A stretch of DNA of 64,000 bases from Pampus argenteus (lineage: Eukaryota; Chordata; Actinopteri; Scombriformes; Stromateidae): assembly GCA_036937835.1 (NCBI GenBank), contig CM072877.1, positions 5,308,501 through 5,372,500 on the forward strand, written 5' to 3'. Under the pieces are notes generated by a model. The model had not been told where the DNA came from, did not search any database, and saw only the letters and a list, made by a program, of their open reading frames with translations. This document shows, in pieces, positions 22,166-34,788 of this stretch (within the stretch, counting starts at the first letter, position 1; each line of letters begins with the position of its first letter). A program made the translations under genes and the position numbers.

Positions 22166-23224
22166 GCAAACAACAAAATAAACCAAATACAAAGAGGGTA
22201 TATTTTTCTCTTTTTATCTCTTTTCTGCTTGGAATATAGTTCAGACAAGTTTTTGGTTTAATAAGATATAAAATAACATGGATTATGTGATGTTATATGT
22301 AATTCATATTTTTTATACATCCACTTTCAAGGTAAAGTTGCTGTTAGACGTGTTTGAAGGTTTTTGTGATGAATATTTTCCTTCCTTCTGTCTGTCTTCT
22401 CTCCTCTCTCTCGGGAAAAAGCAGCTGTTGCTGATATTTTACACTTTTAGGACATTTCTCCTTCAACTTATCCAGCATAAATTATATTTGATATTTGTAT
22501 GTTTGAAATATCTTTAAAAAAATATCTAATATTTAAATTCACACCCATATGTCTTTTTCTCTCCTCACTGCATATATTTGTCCCCTAAGCGTTGTATCGT
22601 AACTCCTTCTCTGTTTGAACTACTTGTTACATCATTTTGTGCTGAACACACACACGCACACACAGTCCTTCTCATTCTTGTCTTCCTTCTCAGTAAACGT
22701 TCCTCCTACACCTCCTCACTCCCTCCTATGCTTTTGTGTCACCTCCCGTTCCTCTGTCCTTCTTTACTCCCCTCTGTATATCTCTCTCCCTGCTCATTTC
22801 ATCCTTCACCCCTCATTTCTCCGACACTTTTAGTTTTTGTTTGTTTACTAGTCAGTTAATTAACGTCTTCATCCCTCTTTCAACTCCTTTTCTTCTTTTC
22901 GTGTTCATGTTCTTATCCTGTATTCACCTCATTCTTTATTCCCTTCTTTCCTTCCCTTGTTTCTGTTCCTAACTCCTTTGGGTTTTCTTTTTTTAAACAG
23001 TTTTTTAATATTATCAGATAATTGTTAATGACGATGAAGATGATGTTTCAATACTCCATTGCATGTACATCAAAGACACTTATTCCTGTTTCTAAATTCA
23101 TTCATAACTTCCCTTCATCCTCCTTCCTGTCCTATTCTGTTGGTTTTTATCATAGGTGGTAGGATTGAAGGGAAGGAAGGAAGAAAGGATCATTTGCTCC
23201 TATCCTGCCCCTGGCTTTCACTTT
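22166..23224. other. AT-rich then pyrimidine-rich non-coding DNA
   Basis: 22560-22980 is strongly C/T-rich (CTCC, CTTC words) and yields overlapping Ser/Leu/Phe frames with no domain. No gene recognised. Confidence 0.55.
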
Positions 23225-23450
23225 GTGTGACCAAATAGCAGAACTGATAATAATTAGCAAACCGGGACTGGATTAATTTGGTCGAAGTGGCAGCGGCGGG
23301 TGGGGCCCCGCCCCCCTGCGGTGCTTGCTCAGCTCGTGGATGGACGAGAGGGAAAGAAAAATACACCGGCTAATTATTTCAGATAATGCAATTAAGATAT
23401 GCATATTTAGCATAAATTCCACAATGGAAATGTAGACGTCAGCAGATAGT
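23225..23450. promoter_or_regulatory. Candidate enhancer with homeodomain and POU motifs
   Basis: TGATAATAATTAGC, GATTAATTTGG, GGCTAATTATTTCAG and AATGCAATTAAG are followed by the 10-bp palindrome ATATGCATAT (23397-23406, POU-like). A G/C island (GGGGCCCCGCCCCC, an SP/KLF-like box) sits in the middle. Density of distinct motifs in non-repetitive DNA makes this a strong candidate by inspection. Confidence 0.45.
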
Positions 23451-23563
23451 GAGTGTGTGTGTGTGTGTGTACACATAGCGGGGTATGTGCAGTGTAGTCT
23501 CTGGTGACGGGTAGCAACATTAATCTCGCCCTGTTTTGGGTCTCTTAACTACACAGAGGTTAT

Positions 23564-23572
<9 letters not shown>

Positions 23573-23603
<31 letters not shown>

Positions 23604-23610
23604 TGTGTGT
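23573..23610. repeat. (TG)n microsatellite
   Basis: TG with one GG interruption. A smaller array lies at 23453-23470. Confidence 0.95.
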
Positions 23611-23821
23611 TTGGCTTGTCTAAAAATAAGCACATTTGAACTCTTTTTTTTTTTTCTTTCCTTTTTTTAAATGTTTATTTATCTCTGTCATGGTCAACTC
23701 TGCACATTCATTCACACAAATACACACACATCCACATGCACACACAAACACACAGTATGCAATGGTGCAGGTGTGCTAGTGTGTATGTCCCCTATATGTG
23801 TGTTTGTGTGGGTAGTGGTCG

Positions 23822-23822
<1 letters not shown>

Positions 23823-23853
<31 letters not shown>

Positions 23854-23902
23854 ATGTGCGTGTACGCTGCTGACAGCTGCTGATCATTAGTGTTGCAGGT
23901 AG

Positions 23903-23978
<76 letters not shown>
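23823..23978. repeat. Facing (GT)14 and (AC)37 arrays
   Basis: GT at 23823-23851 and uninterrupted AC at 23905-23978, separated by about 53 bp. The arrays are complementary, so a hairpin is possible. The several 100-codon frames crossing them are Cys-Val or His-Thr dipeptide artefacts. Confidence 0.95.
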
Positions 23979-23981
<3 letters not shown>

Positions 23982-23984
23982 AAA

Positions 23985-24292
23985 GATGGATGGAGGAAAA
24001 ATGAAAGGAAAGAAAAGAAAAGAATAAAGTAGATGACAAAAGGGAAATGAAAGGAAAGGAAAAGAAAATGCAAAAATAGAGAGCAAATGTGGGAAAGAAT
24101 AGGAAAAATAAAGTGGGAAGGAAAAGCAAAAACAAGGAGCGAGGAGGAATGTAAAAATAACTGGAGGAAAGGAAAGAAAGGAAGGAGAGAGGATGAGAAA
24201 AGTGTAGAGAAGGAAGAGTAAAGGGAGAAGTTAAAAAAAGGAGACACAAAGGAGAAAAGGAGGGGAAGGAGAGGAAAAAAGAGGAGAGAAAT
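23985..24292. repeat. Purine-rich (GGAAA/GGAGA) tract
   Basis: About 300 bp made almost wholly of A and G, with many GGAAAG and GAAAAG words. Minus-strand Phe/Ser/Leu frames of 114-151 codons are composition artefacts. Confidence 0.85.
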
Positions 24293-24294
24293 GT

Positions 24295-24462
24295 TGGCCC
24301 CTGTCCAAATAACAGCCTCTTCCTCTCCTACGTTCTGGTTTGAATACTGTCATTAGAGCTGCCAATCAACAGCTGCTGCCGCTCCGCTGCAGCGTGCAGC
24401 TCGATGCGGGACGACAGCTGCAGCCGACACACAAACCCTGAACGCTGCATGCTTCAGACTTT
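24295..24462. promoter_or_regulatory. Candidate regulatory block with E-boxes
   Basis: CAGCTG occurs twice (in CAATCAACAGCTGCTG and GACGACAGCTGCAGCC) in GC-balanced unique DNA after the purine tract. Such bHLH sites are common in neural and muscle enhancers. Confidence 0.33.
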
Positions 24463-26929
24463 CAGACGGGTTTCACCTGCAGGACGTTTTTAAAGATGTT
24501 TTTTTTGTTTTTAATGACTACTAAGCATTTTGGAAAGTGCTTTATTTGACTGTCTCAGCCGGTTCAAATGTCCAGTATGTTCGAGAGTTCAGAAGAGTCA
24601 CAGCACAGACAATGTGTTGTGTAATTTTGCAACAAACTTTTCACCTTACGTCCAGTTACAACAAACGTCATCAAATGTGGCAAAAAAGGAACAATTCAGT
24701 TGACAATAACAATAATTACATTAGAGAATGATAGATTAAATACTATTAAATCAAATTAAATTCAATAACTGAGATTCATTTGATGACTCCTTCAGACAAA
24801 CATTTTATTGTTTTGAGTTTATTTTGTTACAAAAGACAAATATAACAATAAAATGTTAATTATAAACATCTTAAAAAGATGAGTTCAGAAATGCAGCTTC
24901 GTGTATATGAAATTCCCTTAATAAAATAATAAAAAAAAGTTTAAATTGTTAAACCGTGAATTGTTATCCTTCTATTGGTAAAATAAGTGATGATATTGTT
25001 CCCCTCAATGATAACTGCATGTGTTGTTTTCCACCATATATTTCTCAGTCTTTCCAAACTGTATATGGGCAACCGTAAAACATATAAGTTAAACTTTCTT
25101 GTTCAGTCTTGAAGAAATTTGTTATCAACATTGAACAATTTTGAAATAGAGTTGGATATATGTTATGTAATTTTTCAGATGTAATTTTTCTTGTGATTAA
25201 GAATCTAAAAGGAACAAGTCACGCCTCGCCCAGTTAACGTCTGTAAAATGATTTTTCCATGTGGTGTTATTTTTCTAGTATTGTAGAGACATTCACTAAT
25301 ATGTCTTTTGGTGCATCTGATATAATAATATCAGTACCATTTATATAAATAGTGCATACAAATTTAGAAGCCTCATGTTGTTGTTTTTTTTAAATAGCTT
25401 TTCATTAATTCTAATACACCATTGGGTATTGATTTTATTGCTAAGCTAAATTCTTGAACTTGATAGGGAATGATTTCTCTTTAAGAAAAGCTCATATTTA
25501 AGTAGTTGATCATTAAAATCAAATAAGTCCTTTAAGCAGATGATGTTTCAGTCAACCCAATTTTATAAAGTGACTTCTTCCTTTTTATTAGTAATATATT
25601 TATTGTTTCGTATGATGAACTTGTGTGGAGAAAAGTTACGTGCAGTTTCTACACCATAAGATCTTGTTGATAGAATTTAGATACAATTACACATCAATAA
25701 AAAAAAAATAATCTAAACCGCCTACTTAAAATATGTTATGTAATGAAATAACACAATGAGCTGCTTTTTGGTGCTTTTAAACCTTCTTTTATCCATTTTA
25801 CTATAAATTATTCAAGTCCATGAAGTCCAATAATTCAAAGCCCCTGTTGATCCCAAATTCACTTTTGAGTTTGAAACATATTCGGAATGACAAAATTAAG
25901 TAAAAATGTTCAAAGTGAGACATTGTGATTCTGATCAGCTAATGTTCTTATGTGAACTCCAGCTCTGATCATTCTCTGCGTGAGAGCTGATGTGGCTCAG
26001 AAAGCTTTGATATCTAAACCGTAACTCATCGCAAAATCTCTTTGCAAGTTTTACTCTTGACCTGCTGAAAAAAATACACGATATTCTGTAGCTTTCAAAC
26101 AAAGGCAGCAGCAAATATAGGAAGTGATACACTGGAAGATTTACGACGGTGTCAGTCATACTTGGAAAGCAGTTGTATTTCATCTGCACAGCCTCCACAT
26201 GGTGGACAGCAGGGTACTTAATATTTGTGTTTTTCTTTTGAAAGGAAGGAACACTGCTAATGCACATTTTCAATTTCACTGTCAGTTTTTGGCATGAAGA
26301 AAGACAGTGGAGTCAGATAAGAGCTCAACTAACTAAAGTAAATATTTTAGTGGTGGCTCACTGCCTTAATCCAGCTGCTACAGTTTCCCAAACACCTGAT
26401 GCATTTAGGTTTCCTTTCCTTCTGTCCTATCACCAACATCTTATTTTCTTTGGTGCAATTGTTGTACATTACCGTGTGATTAAAGTGTAACTGTGCAGCA
26501 CTTGGGAGTACAGCTCAAATTTAGATTGAAGGATAGGAGCATTGGTTTTTGAATTTGCAGTCAGTGACATCAAAAGGACATGACTGATTCTTTCCTAAAA
26601 CAGATTACATGACGTAATTTACACAACTGGGTTCCCACTAGCTATGGAATTTCTTGAATTTCAGGGTAAGGATGGAGGCCAGAGGATATCTGGGAATTAT
26701 CCAAACACCTCACATCCAAACACAGAAATTTCCTGGCAGCAATTACTTCCATCAGATAGTGCAAACCAGACTATTCAATTTAACTTTTAAGCAATGTAGG
26801 CACGATACAAATTTCAAAACAAATGCTTAAATTACTGTACGTTCTTTTTAACTCTTTTCTTGATTTATCCTTATGGCTCGATAGCTAATACAAATAGGAG
26901 TGAACAACCCACCATGGCCAAGAGGGAAA
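24463..26929. other. AT-rich non-coding stretch, nothing recognised
   Basis: About 2.5 kb of low-complexity AT-rich sequence. The longest frame (25935-26279, minus) has no domain. Confidence 0.5.
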
Positions 26930-27065
26930 TATTTAGACATGGTTTCACTGACAAGTTCCTTTCAAACCATAAAGCAAGCCGTATAATTGAGTTTGAGTTG
27001 AAAGCACCTAATCAGCCATCGTAATAACAACATCAAATCATCTCATTTTTTCTGACATCTCTTTT
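26930..27065. promoter_or_regulatory. Weak candidate non-coding element
   Basis: CTTTCAAACCATAAAGCAAG and CACCTAATCAGCC in unique sequence. CCATAAA is a Hox/Cdx-like site. Confidence 0.25.
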
Positions 27066-27596
27066 TACAGTCAGTAAAGTGGGATTCACACAACTGTATT
27101 ACTACATGAATATTATACAACTTAAATTATTAAGTTTGATCTAATCAGAGGAAACCAGTTTGTTTACTTTTTTTGGGTTTGTTTTATTTTTCCACTTATT
27201 AATTGGTGTGTGTGTGTGTGTGTGTTAGAAGCTTATTATTAGTGTTGAAGTTATTAGTGCTGTAATAGGAATTGACTGAAGGACTCAGCCGAGTAGTCTT
27301 TGCTACGATAACTACCCTCCATGAGGTGTGGGCGAAGATATTGCGTAATCACGTAAGATTTGTGATTCATGTCTTGCAAGATGCATCAACTTTTGTAATA
27401 ATATTAGTTATTATTATGTTGGCAGAACTCAAGCGTGAGGGCTGTGCTGCAAGAGCACACACACACAAATTTATATGTAGCAGAATGGAACAAATCCAAC
27501 ACTAACAAACAAAAGAGTCACTACACTTGCTACAGGAATTTACGAAACTTAAACCAACACTGATGGGCTGAAGAGAATAACTGCTCTTCATTGCTG

Positions 27597-27651
<55 letters not shown>

Positions 27652-29592
27652 CTGTATTAAAATTCTACATTTGCTGGTCAGTAAATACAAACAGTAGAGT
27701 ATAAGATGCTTCCAAATTCATGCAGTTAACTGAAATAAATAACTCAACATGACATGACATGAGTCCGTCTTATGGCACACAGTACCCTGCAGTGAGAGCC
27801 CTTTTCTATTTATTGAACTTGTTTTAAGTTGAGTTGATTCTAAATCGCATCGTGACCCCAAAAAGCAGAATAACATTGACTGTTAAGATTCCCATCCCGA
27901 ACATACAGTAACATAAATAACACATTACCTACGGTAACATAAGGTTGTATAACATGATGTAACATAACATAAAAAAACCTTTAAAATGACATACTACAAC
28001 TAACAAATACTGCAAATACATTTTATGTATACAAGAAAAGTTTTTTGTGAAATAGTTCAGTATCTAGTAATGACAAGAAAAATATGTCAGCAAATCAATA
28101 ATCCAGAGTCTGACAGTTTGACTGGATATTTTGAAAGATATATAATATAAATTGGAATAAAAGAATCTAAAAATACATTTCTCAGCAGAGACTAGGCAGA
28201 TTTAACCTTTGACCATCCAACATTTCTTTAAAATGACGATATTCTTTCGCACACCTGCCTCAGCCGGAATGGAAAAAACTAAACACAAAAGGAAAAAAAA
28301 AGAGAGACAAAAACGTCGCGTCACTAGTGGTCAGATTTGAATCTGATACCCTTATTCATCAGTGCAAAGTTTTCCAGACGGAGAAACCCAAATGTCAAAA
28401 TACTGAGAAAAGAAGAATGTCCGTTGTCCCGGGAACCGGGTAAATATTTAAGGATGTGGGGAGTTTGTTCAACTGGTGAACTGATGCCTGAAGGTTCAGT
28501 CTCACCCTCCTGACCCCTGTCTGCCTTTCTTTCCATGTGTCTGTCTGTCTGTCTTTACGCTTGGTTGACTTTCTCTGTCTAATCTGCATGTCTTGATCTT
28601 TAGAGACATGACACCAAATCAGCTAAATCAACAAAACGAAACAGAAACTTTCATTAGTTGATGAATCAGAAAAAGAACCAGGAAAAACCCCTCTAATACT
28701 AAATACTACAGTACAAAGCTTGTTTCATATAAAAAGGACATCTCAACCAAATCCTTCATCTGTTATCATACTTCCATAAGCTTCAGTGTCCGTCTACGTG
28801 AATCATCAGCTGGAGAATATGCTGACTTTTTGCTTTGTTTGCATTAATGTTGCACCAGCCTAGCATGATGCCATTTATGTAGCTATCCAATGCATGCACC
28901 TTCATTGCATTTGATGGCTATAGTTTGCCACATAATAAAGTTTACTTGACAGTATGTCGTCCACCTGGCAATCTGGCTGCCATTTTTATTGTAAATTCTG
29001 TATTTTCCAGGGGAAAATTTAAAGTGTGACGGATGTAGAAGGGGGATGGGCCTGTCTGTGAGTCTACTGTCCCTTCATAATAACAATGACAAAACATAAA
29101 AAATCAACTGAACTCACATAAAAACCTGAATCTGCAATAATCAATATTTTCTATTAACAATGGGTTAAATGGCAATGGTTAAACAAAATATCACTCGACT
29201 CTGCATCCTCTCCATCCTTCAGTCTGTTTCAGCATCTTTTAATTAATCCTTTTAACACTCTTTTCATCCACTGTCACTGCTCTCATCAGCGTCATCTCCC
29301 AGTGCTGCAAGCAGCTGTGGTTTGAGAAGCCATAAAATCCTAATTTACACTTACAGAAATACAACATTAGCGGTGAGCTAGTGAACAAAGCAGAGCATTT
29401 AGCATGTGAAGAGCCAGATATATATTTTTAAATCATACAGTCACCTGGATGGCACAGACACTGCATTTATTTCGATATCTTCGTAATTTTTTTATCATCA
29501 GCAAACAGTGGGGGGCATGGTACACATTTTGTAATGTGGTACATGAAGACAAAAACAAAAGTATTCAAAACCGGCCAAAATAGTTTGTAAAG
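27066..29592. other. Non-coding DNA with CA/TG microsatellites
   Basis: (TG)9 at 27208-27225 and (CA)25 at 27599-27649. The rest is AT-rich. No gene recognised; short frames (27272-27505, 28324-28589) lack domains. Confidence 0.5.
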
Positions 29593-30227
29593 TTTAAAGG
29601 GGACCTATTATGACTGTTATGATGTCAGATAGATATCTATGCTAAATATGGTCCAGGTTCCAAAAACCAATGTACAATATGTAGAAATGCTACCTGCAAG
29701 TCAGTATCCATAGCTTCAACCGGCTCCCAAAGCTTTGTTTGCGTCAGTTTCTTCGACGTTGCTGACGGCGGTTCATCACACATGCCCATAAACAGGCGTA
29801 TGTTCCGTAGCCTTGGTTGCTAAGGTTGTTGCTACGGTTTTTCCATGCGTTGTTTGCGTTGTCCACTCTCATATTTTGGATCAAATTGCGGCTCCAACAT
29901 TGTACGTATTTGAGAAGTTGATATTTTGAGTATAGAACAAGAACAGGTAGTGAAATCCTACGAATCCATTCTGTTTCGTGGTTTGTAGATGTAGCCTCGA
30001 GAGCGGCCTGAAGTCAGTAACCAATCAGAACAGAGTGGGCTCATTGGGAGGCGGTCCTTAAAGAGACAGGAGCTAAAACGTCCTGTTTTAGACAGAGGTT
30101 TAACTGAGGCGCTGCATAAAGAGACAGTATAAGATAAATAAGGAGTTTTTTGAACTGTAAATCACGTAAAGATATTCCTGTCCCACAATATAAATATAGA
30201 CCTGAAAATGTGCCTTGATAATATGTC
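29593..30227. mobile_element. MITE of the 'ggggacctattatg' family
   Basis: It starts TTTAAAGGGGACCTATTATG, the terminal sequence of a repeat I know to be abundant in teleosts, and ends in CCTGAAAATG followed by a decayed inverted copy (GATAATATGTC). Interior hallmarks are GCCTTGGTTGCTAAGG, CCAATCAGAACAGAG and TTAAAGAGACAGGAGC. It encodes no protein. Confidence 0.75.
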
Positions 30228-32100
30228 AATGTTGTTTGCAGATTGCTTCTACTGCCCTCTTGTGGCCCACAAGTTTTTATTTTTATTTAATTTTTTTATT
30301 TATTGATTTTGTTTAATTTATTTTATATTAGATCAAACCATGTGTCATGCAAAAATTGCATCTTAAACAAGTTTGTTTGCATATTGTTAATTACTCTTCA
30401 TTTGTTTAAGCTTCATGTTTCTTTAGATGTAGTGGAAAAAAACCCAAACACACTTGGAGCCATTATGCTGGTGGGGTGTGTTATTCCGGCTTCAGTTTTA
30501 CAATTCACCCCCGTATAACATCACACCACAGCCACGGTCAGTTTGAATAGCAATCAAGTCCTCAACAATAAAGTTTTCTTCTTGACTTGAATGAAGTAAT
30601 TGTGGAAACAAGGTTTAATGTGAGAAGCATTTCCCATGATGGGTGAGGATGACCAACACTGTCCTTTTCTCTCAGTCCTCAACAGCTGGTTCAGGACCCC
30701 CCCCTTCCCAAAACATGTGTGGGGGATCACATAGCAGAGCATATTTTCTCACCAGCTGACTGTATGGTAAATGGATTATCCTAAAACCTGCAGGTTTGCA
30801 TTTCATTACATTTCCTCCTCAAAAGCCACGACCTACCAATATATCACAATATCAGACACATAGTTTAGTGCAGATTGCTCATTATGTGTATCTGCTCATT
30901 AAAAGAAGCAGTATGTACATGTTGAATATCTGCACACATTCAAGCAGTTACTGGCATTAATATTAGGTAAGTGAAAACTCTATACCAAGTTAATTAGTTA
31001 AGTTGTAGCGTTCATGTTGCACTTTTCAAAAAACGTCCAGCAGAGGGTTCCAGGCGCCTGCGGAAAAACTTTGTAGTTCGCAGAGAAAAAAAGTAGAATA
31101 GGAGAAAAACCCAAGCCCCTAATAACTGAGCCAGGCTGTGAAGCCAGTTTCACCTAGTGGCTACGATGTGTAATTACAACTTACATCTCCACTCTCACCC
31201 AAAAAGTATTTTTCCCATACATAATCATTGGCAAAGTAGCAGCTGTCGTTACTTGTTTTTTTGATCAGAATTCGATCCGTTTGGTCCAGTGAAATTTGGA
31301 AAGTGTAGAAGAACCATACAATTAAATTATTTCTTCCCCACTCAAGTGGGGCGTAGAGCCAACTAGTATGGCCAGCATAAGCCTCTAGTGCAGATGCTCA
31401 AAAACAGGGAATTCCTGGGCAACACTTCTGTACGGGTAGACAATTTTTTTTGGGTTCATGCACTGCTGAATAACTTTCACAGGAATGAACGGAGCGCCAT
31501 CTTTGAACACGGTATACAGTTCTCCTTAATACATGAGCAAAAAACACAGTAGAAAACGATGAGTGTGCAAGCTTGCTTAAACAGTGAGAGGTGAACGTTC
31601 TTCTTAGAACTTAAAATTTGATGTCTGAGTTCTTTTGTTGTCTTTTGAGGACTGTTCTCTGTCGGTGTGAGATTAAACTGATGGCTGCGAATAGAAAAAA
31701 ATAAAAAATTGACTAAAAAGAGAAGAAAAGCTCCTGCACGCAGTCTTGCTTTCTGCTGGAACATTTATTAGTTTATGACCTTTTTTTATCACGTATAACC
31801 TGATAAATGAATAAATACTCCAGCAGTAAATGAGACTGTATCGTGAGTTTTAAGTCGTGCTTTCCTCTGACACACCTGTCACATATTGAATTTATTTAAG
31901 GGCAATGATGTTATTGCTTGCAGACGCGTGTGTCTTCGCGTGCTGTTTTTGTGAACATTTGAGTGAAAGTGATAAAACATTATAAGATAACCGCCGGGTC
32001 TTGTGACAAATAGAAGAGTGTGAGGGAGTGGTGTTTGATTCATTGTATCTAACATCTAACCTGTGATGTAACTGTGATGACAGCTGGAGATCAGAGGTCT
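30228..32100. other. Non-coding stretch, nothing recognised
   Basis: Contains possible old repeat fragments (TGCCCTCTTGTGGCC at about 30251, CACCTAGTGGCTACG at about 31151) but no gene. The minus frame at 31477-31764 has no domain. Confidence 0.42.
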
Positions 32101-32110
32101 GGGAGCATGT

Positions 32111-32111
<1 letters not shown>

Positions 32112-32158
<47 letters not shown>

Positions 32159-32215
32159 CCCCCACCATTGTCAGACTGCAGGTGCAGCTCATTTTCAACT
32201 TGCTGCTGAGGAGAA

Positions 32216-32249
<34 letters not shown>
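32112..32249. repeat. Facing (AC)23 and (GT)16 arrays
   Basis: AC at 32112-32157 and GT at 32217-32249, with about 59 bp between. A second pair arranged as inverted complementary arrays. Confidence 0.95.
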
Positions 32250-32461
32250 CAGACAGAGAGAGGAAAAGATAATCAAGATAAATAGTTTTATAGTTTCATT
32301 GTAATTATTAATCTTTACATTTAATGTGTTTGCTTGTTGTTGTTTGTTTATTGTTATATGTTTATATGTGTGTCTTTGTTTTGACACCATTTACAGTATC
32401 GGTTTATTTTGTTGTTGCAGTTGTAACAGTGAGAATAAGAAATTCAATAAATGCAAAAAAA

Positions 32462-32604
32462 GGAAGGAAGGAAGGAAGGAAGAATAGATGGAGGTGAAGG
32501 AAAAGAGAGAGAGAGAGAAAAAAAGGAGAGGGGAGGGGGTGTTCACCATGAACATCTGGCCCTGCGGCTATGAAAGGACTGTCACACACACACACACACA
32601 CACA
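32462..32604. repeat. (GGAA)5, purine run and (CA)11
   Basis: GGAA units at 32462-32481, GA-rich to about 32540, CA at 32582-32604. 32605-33125 shows no recognised feature. Confidence 0.88.
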
Positions 32605-33125
32605 GTCCTCCACTGTGTAAATCTGTGTGAGCAGGTGAGGCGATTCATAGCAACTCGAGTTCAGCTGGATATGAACTAAAATTATAATCTTAGTCAGAAG
32701 TTCAGTCAAAACAAAACAAAAAGACAAAAACAGACAACAACTGTATTTACACAATGGAGATGTGTTTCCATTCACCTGTTTTATGAGCGTTTTCAATTTG
32801 TGCATTAAAATACACGAGTGGAACCGGCAGAAATTAAGAAGCCAAAACTGATGTTGACAAAGTGCAGCGGTGGACTAAGCGTTAATTACCACTTTGTTTT
32901 TCAGATTTTCTGTAAGTTCAGTTAAAATATCTGCTCCTCAGTACCTCGATAATTAAGATACACTATGACCTAAATCCTTCGAGTTAAAATCACGTTGCAC
33001 AACTTTTCTCCAGCATCATAAATACTATCGATGTATTTATATTCTGTATAGTAGTTTTCATTGCTAGGCTGACTGGAAATGATGCACCTGTTGCCACTTG
33101 CTTTTACCACCAGTAACCATGTTTG

Positions 33126-33440
33126 TTGCCAGTTAGATAGATAGATAGATAGATAGATATACTTTATTAATCCCAAAAACTGGGAAATTAGAGTGTAACA
33201 GCAGCATAACACAAATACAACACAATGAAATAAAAAGAACAACCAACAATTAAGATAATAATTAATAATTAAATAAGAATAAGAAAATGAAATAAGAATA
33301 AGAAATTAAGATAATAATTACATAAGAATAAGTAAAATAAAATAAAATATAATAATATATAATATATGACCGGATTTTAGCTATTATTATACACGCTGAT
33401 GGCCTGTGGCAGGAAAGATTTCCTGTTCAGTCTGTAGTTT
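33126..33440 (-). mobile_element. LINE-like 3' tail with (GATA)n
   Basis: On the minus strand the sequence ends GGGATTAATAAAGTATATC then (TATC)n (33135-33159), a polyadenylation-like AATAAA directly before a tetranucleotide tail, as in fish non-LTR retrotransposon ends. On the plus strand, CTGATGGCCTGTGGCAGGAA (33397 on) is a further hallmark of this fish repeat. Between them is an A/T-rich simple stretch. The family is not assigned. Confidence 0.6.
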
Positions 33441-34594
33441 GGCAGCGGCAGAACTGATGACGTCACATGCTACCACTGCATCAGCTGACGGAGGGATGTA
33501 AACAACTATCACGATGGTGGACGTGAACTCTCTCGGTAAATAATACCGGCGCATTCCCACAGCTAACAGTTCAATGTCAAGCAAGACTGAAAAGATAGTT
33601 GTGGTTTATTTTAACCTGGCGTATTTCCCAAAAAATGTGACCGTTGTAGCTCTACGGGTCATGATTTTACACTTGACTGGTCCGTTATCGAGATTTGGAG
33701 AAATGAGGATTTGCACAAAACGACGTGTATCATGTCGAGATGATCAGAGCTGTGAATTCCCAAAAGGCTGTGAAATGATCCGTCATTGCGTTGCAGTGTA
33801 ACCGTAGTGAAAGTCAGCATACATGTAAATTAACAGTACGTCTGTCAGCATGTAGGTGGAAAAAACACAAAATTTCCAGCTTAAAGGATCATCAATACTA
33901 AATATACATAACAATAATATTGTGGTTTTAAAATGTATTTACTCCTTCTGCATACAGATATTAACAAGAGAAATATACAAAAGCCTGGTCAAACAGCTTG
34001 TGATGTCCGTGTATATTTAAAAGATGTTAGTGTACAGGGGTTTAACAGTCATTGGGATTAAAATGGCTGTAAATGGATTGGATAAAATATGCTTTCGTAT
34101 TTATTATTTATGCCTAACTCAGTTATCACCTCGTCAGTCTGGTGATTCTGACAGTTCTGTGGTTCATCTTTGAGAGCGTTGACGCATGTTCACACTGTCA
34201 GCAGCTGAGGTTAAAACACCTGTGTGTGTGTGTGTGTGTGTGTACGTGTGTGTGTGTGTGTTTGTGTGCGCGTGCTTGCTTGCGTGCGTGTGTGTGTGTT
34301 GAAAACAAAGACAGTCTTTGGTTAATTTACTGTTTACTTTATCCTGATACCTTTGCTTGCAATCAGACTACATTTCCCAGAATCCATCTCTGTAGCATCT
34401 CAGTTGCGTTTTCAGATCATGTAACTGCAGCGTCCCCTGTTTAAGTATTTCTTCTCTATCTATTTCTCTTCCTCCAAAAAAATGTTTTCAAAGAAAAATG
34501 CCAGTCGTTCTTTTCATCCAATCAGAGGTCAGGTGGGTTTCTGTCACTTTTGACACAGTCCCTAAAACTTTCCCTCCGTCTCTTCTTCTTTTTC
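33441..34594. other. Non-coding stretch with an imperfect (TG)n
   Basis: (TG)n with C and GC interruptions at 34218-34301, and a TGACGTCA palindrome at 33458-33465. 33590-33800 (GTAGCTCTACGGGTCATGAT) may be an old repeat. No gene recognised. Confidence 0.42.
34367..34385 (+). promoter_or_regulatory. ZNF143/THAP11-like motif
   Basis: ACTACATTTCCCAGAATCC closely matches the known ACTACAATTCCCAGAATGC site. Related copies lie at 38499, 43486, 52095 (minus) and 59095. None sits at a promoter I can recognise, so a repeat origin is possible. Confidence 0.4.
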
Positions 34595-34692
34595 TTTCTC
34601 TCTGATGGACTAATTATTGTCGTTGTTCTGCTGCTCGCGCTGCTGGCTGCCAAATGGAATTAAAAACCAATTATTGATAAATGAAGAGTGGC
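34595..34692. promoter_or_regulatory. Candidate regulatory block
   Basis: GGACTAATTATTGTCG and AACCAATTATTGATAAATG, two homeodomain cores, in unique DNA directly before a long (TG)n. Confidence 0.35.
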
Positions 34693-34697
34693 TTTAG

Positions 34698-34698
<1 letters not shown>

Positions 34699-34787
<89 letters not shown>
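34699..34787. repeat. (TG)44 microsatellite
   Basis: Uninterrupted TG, 89 bp, the longest pure dinucleotide array in the window. Confidence 0.97.

Positions 34788-34788
<1 letters not shown>

Noticed and set aside
23712..24249. Long minus-strand frames (120-151 codons) rich in Cys-Val, His-Thr or Phe/Ser
   Set aside because: They are translations of (AC)n and of a purine tract; all three frames stay open for compositional reasons.
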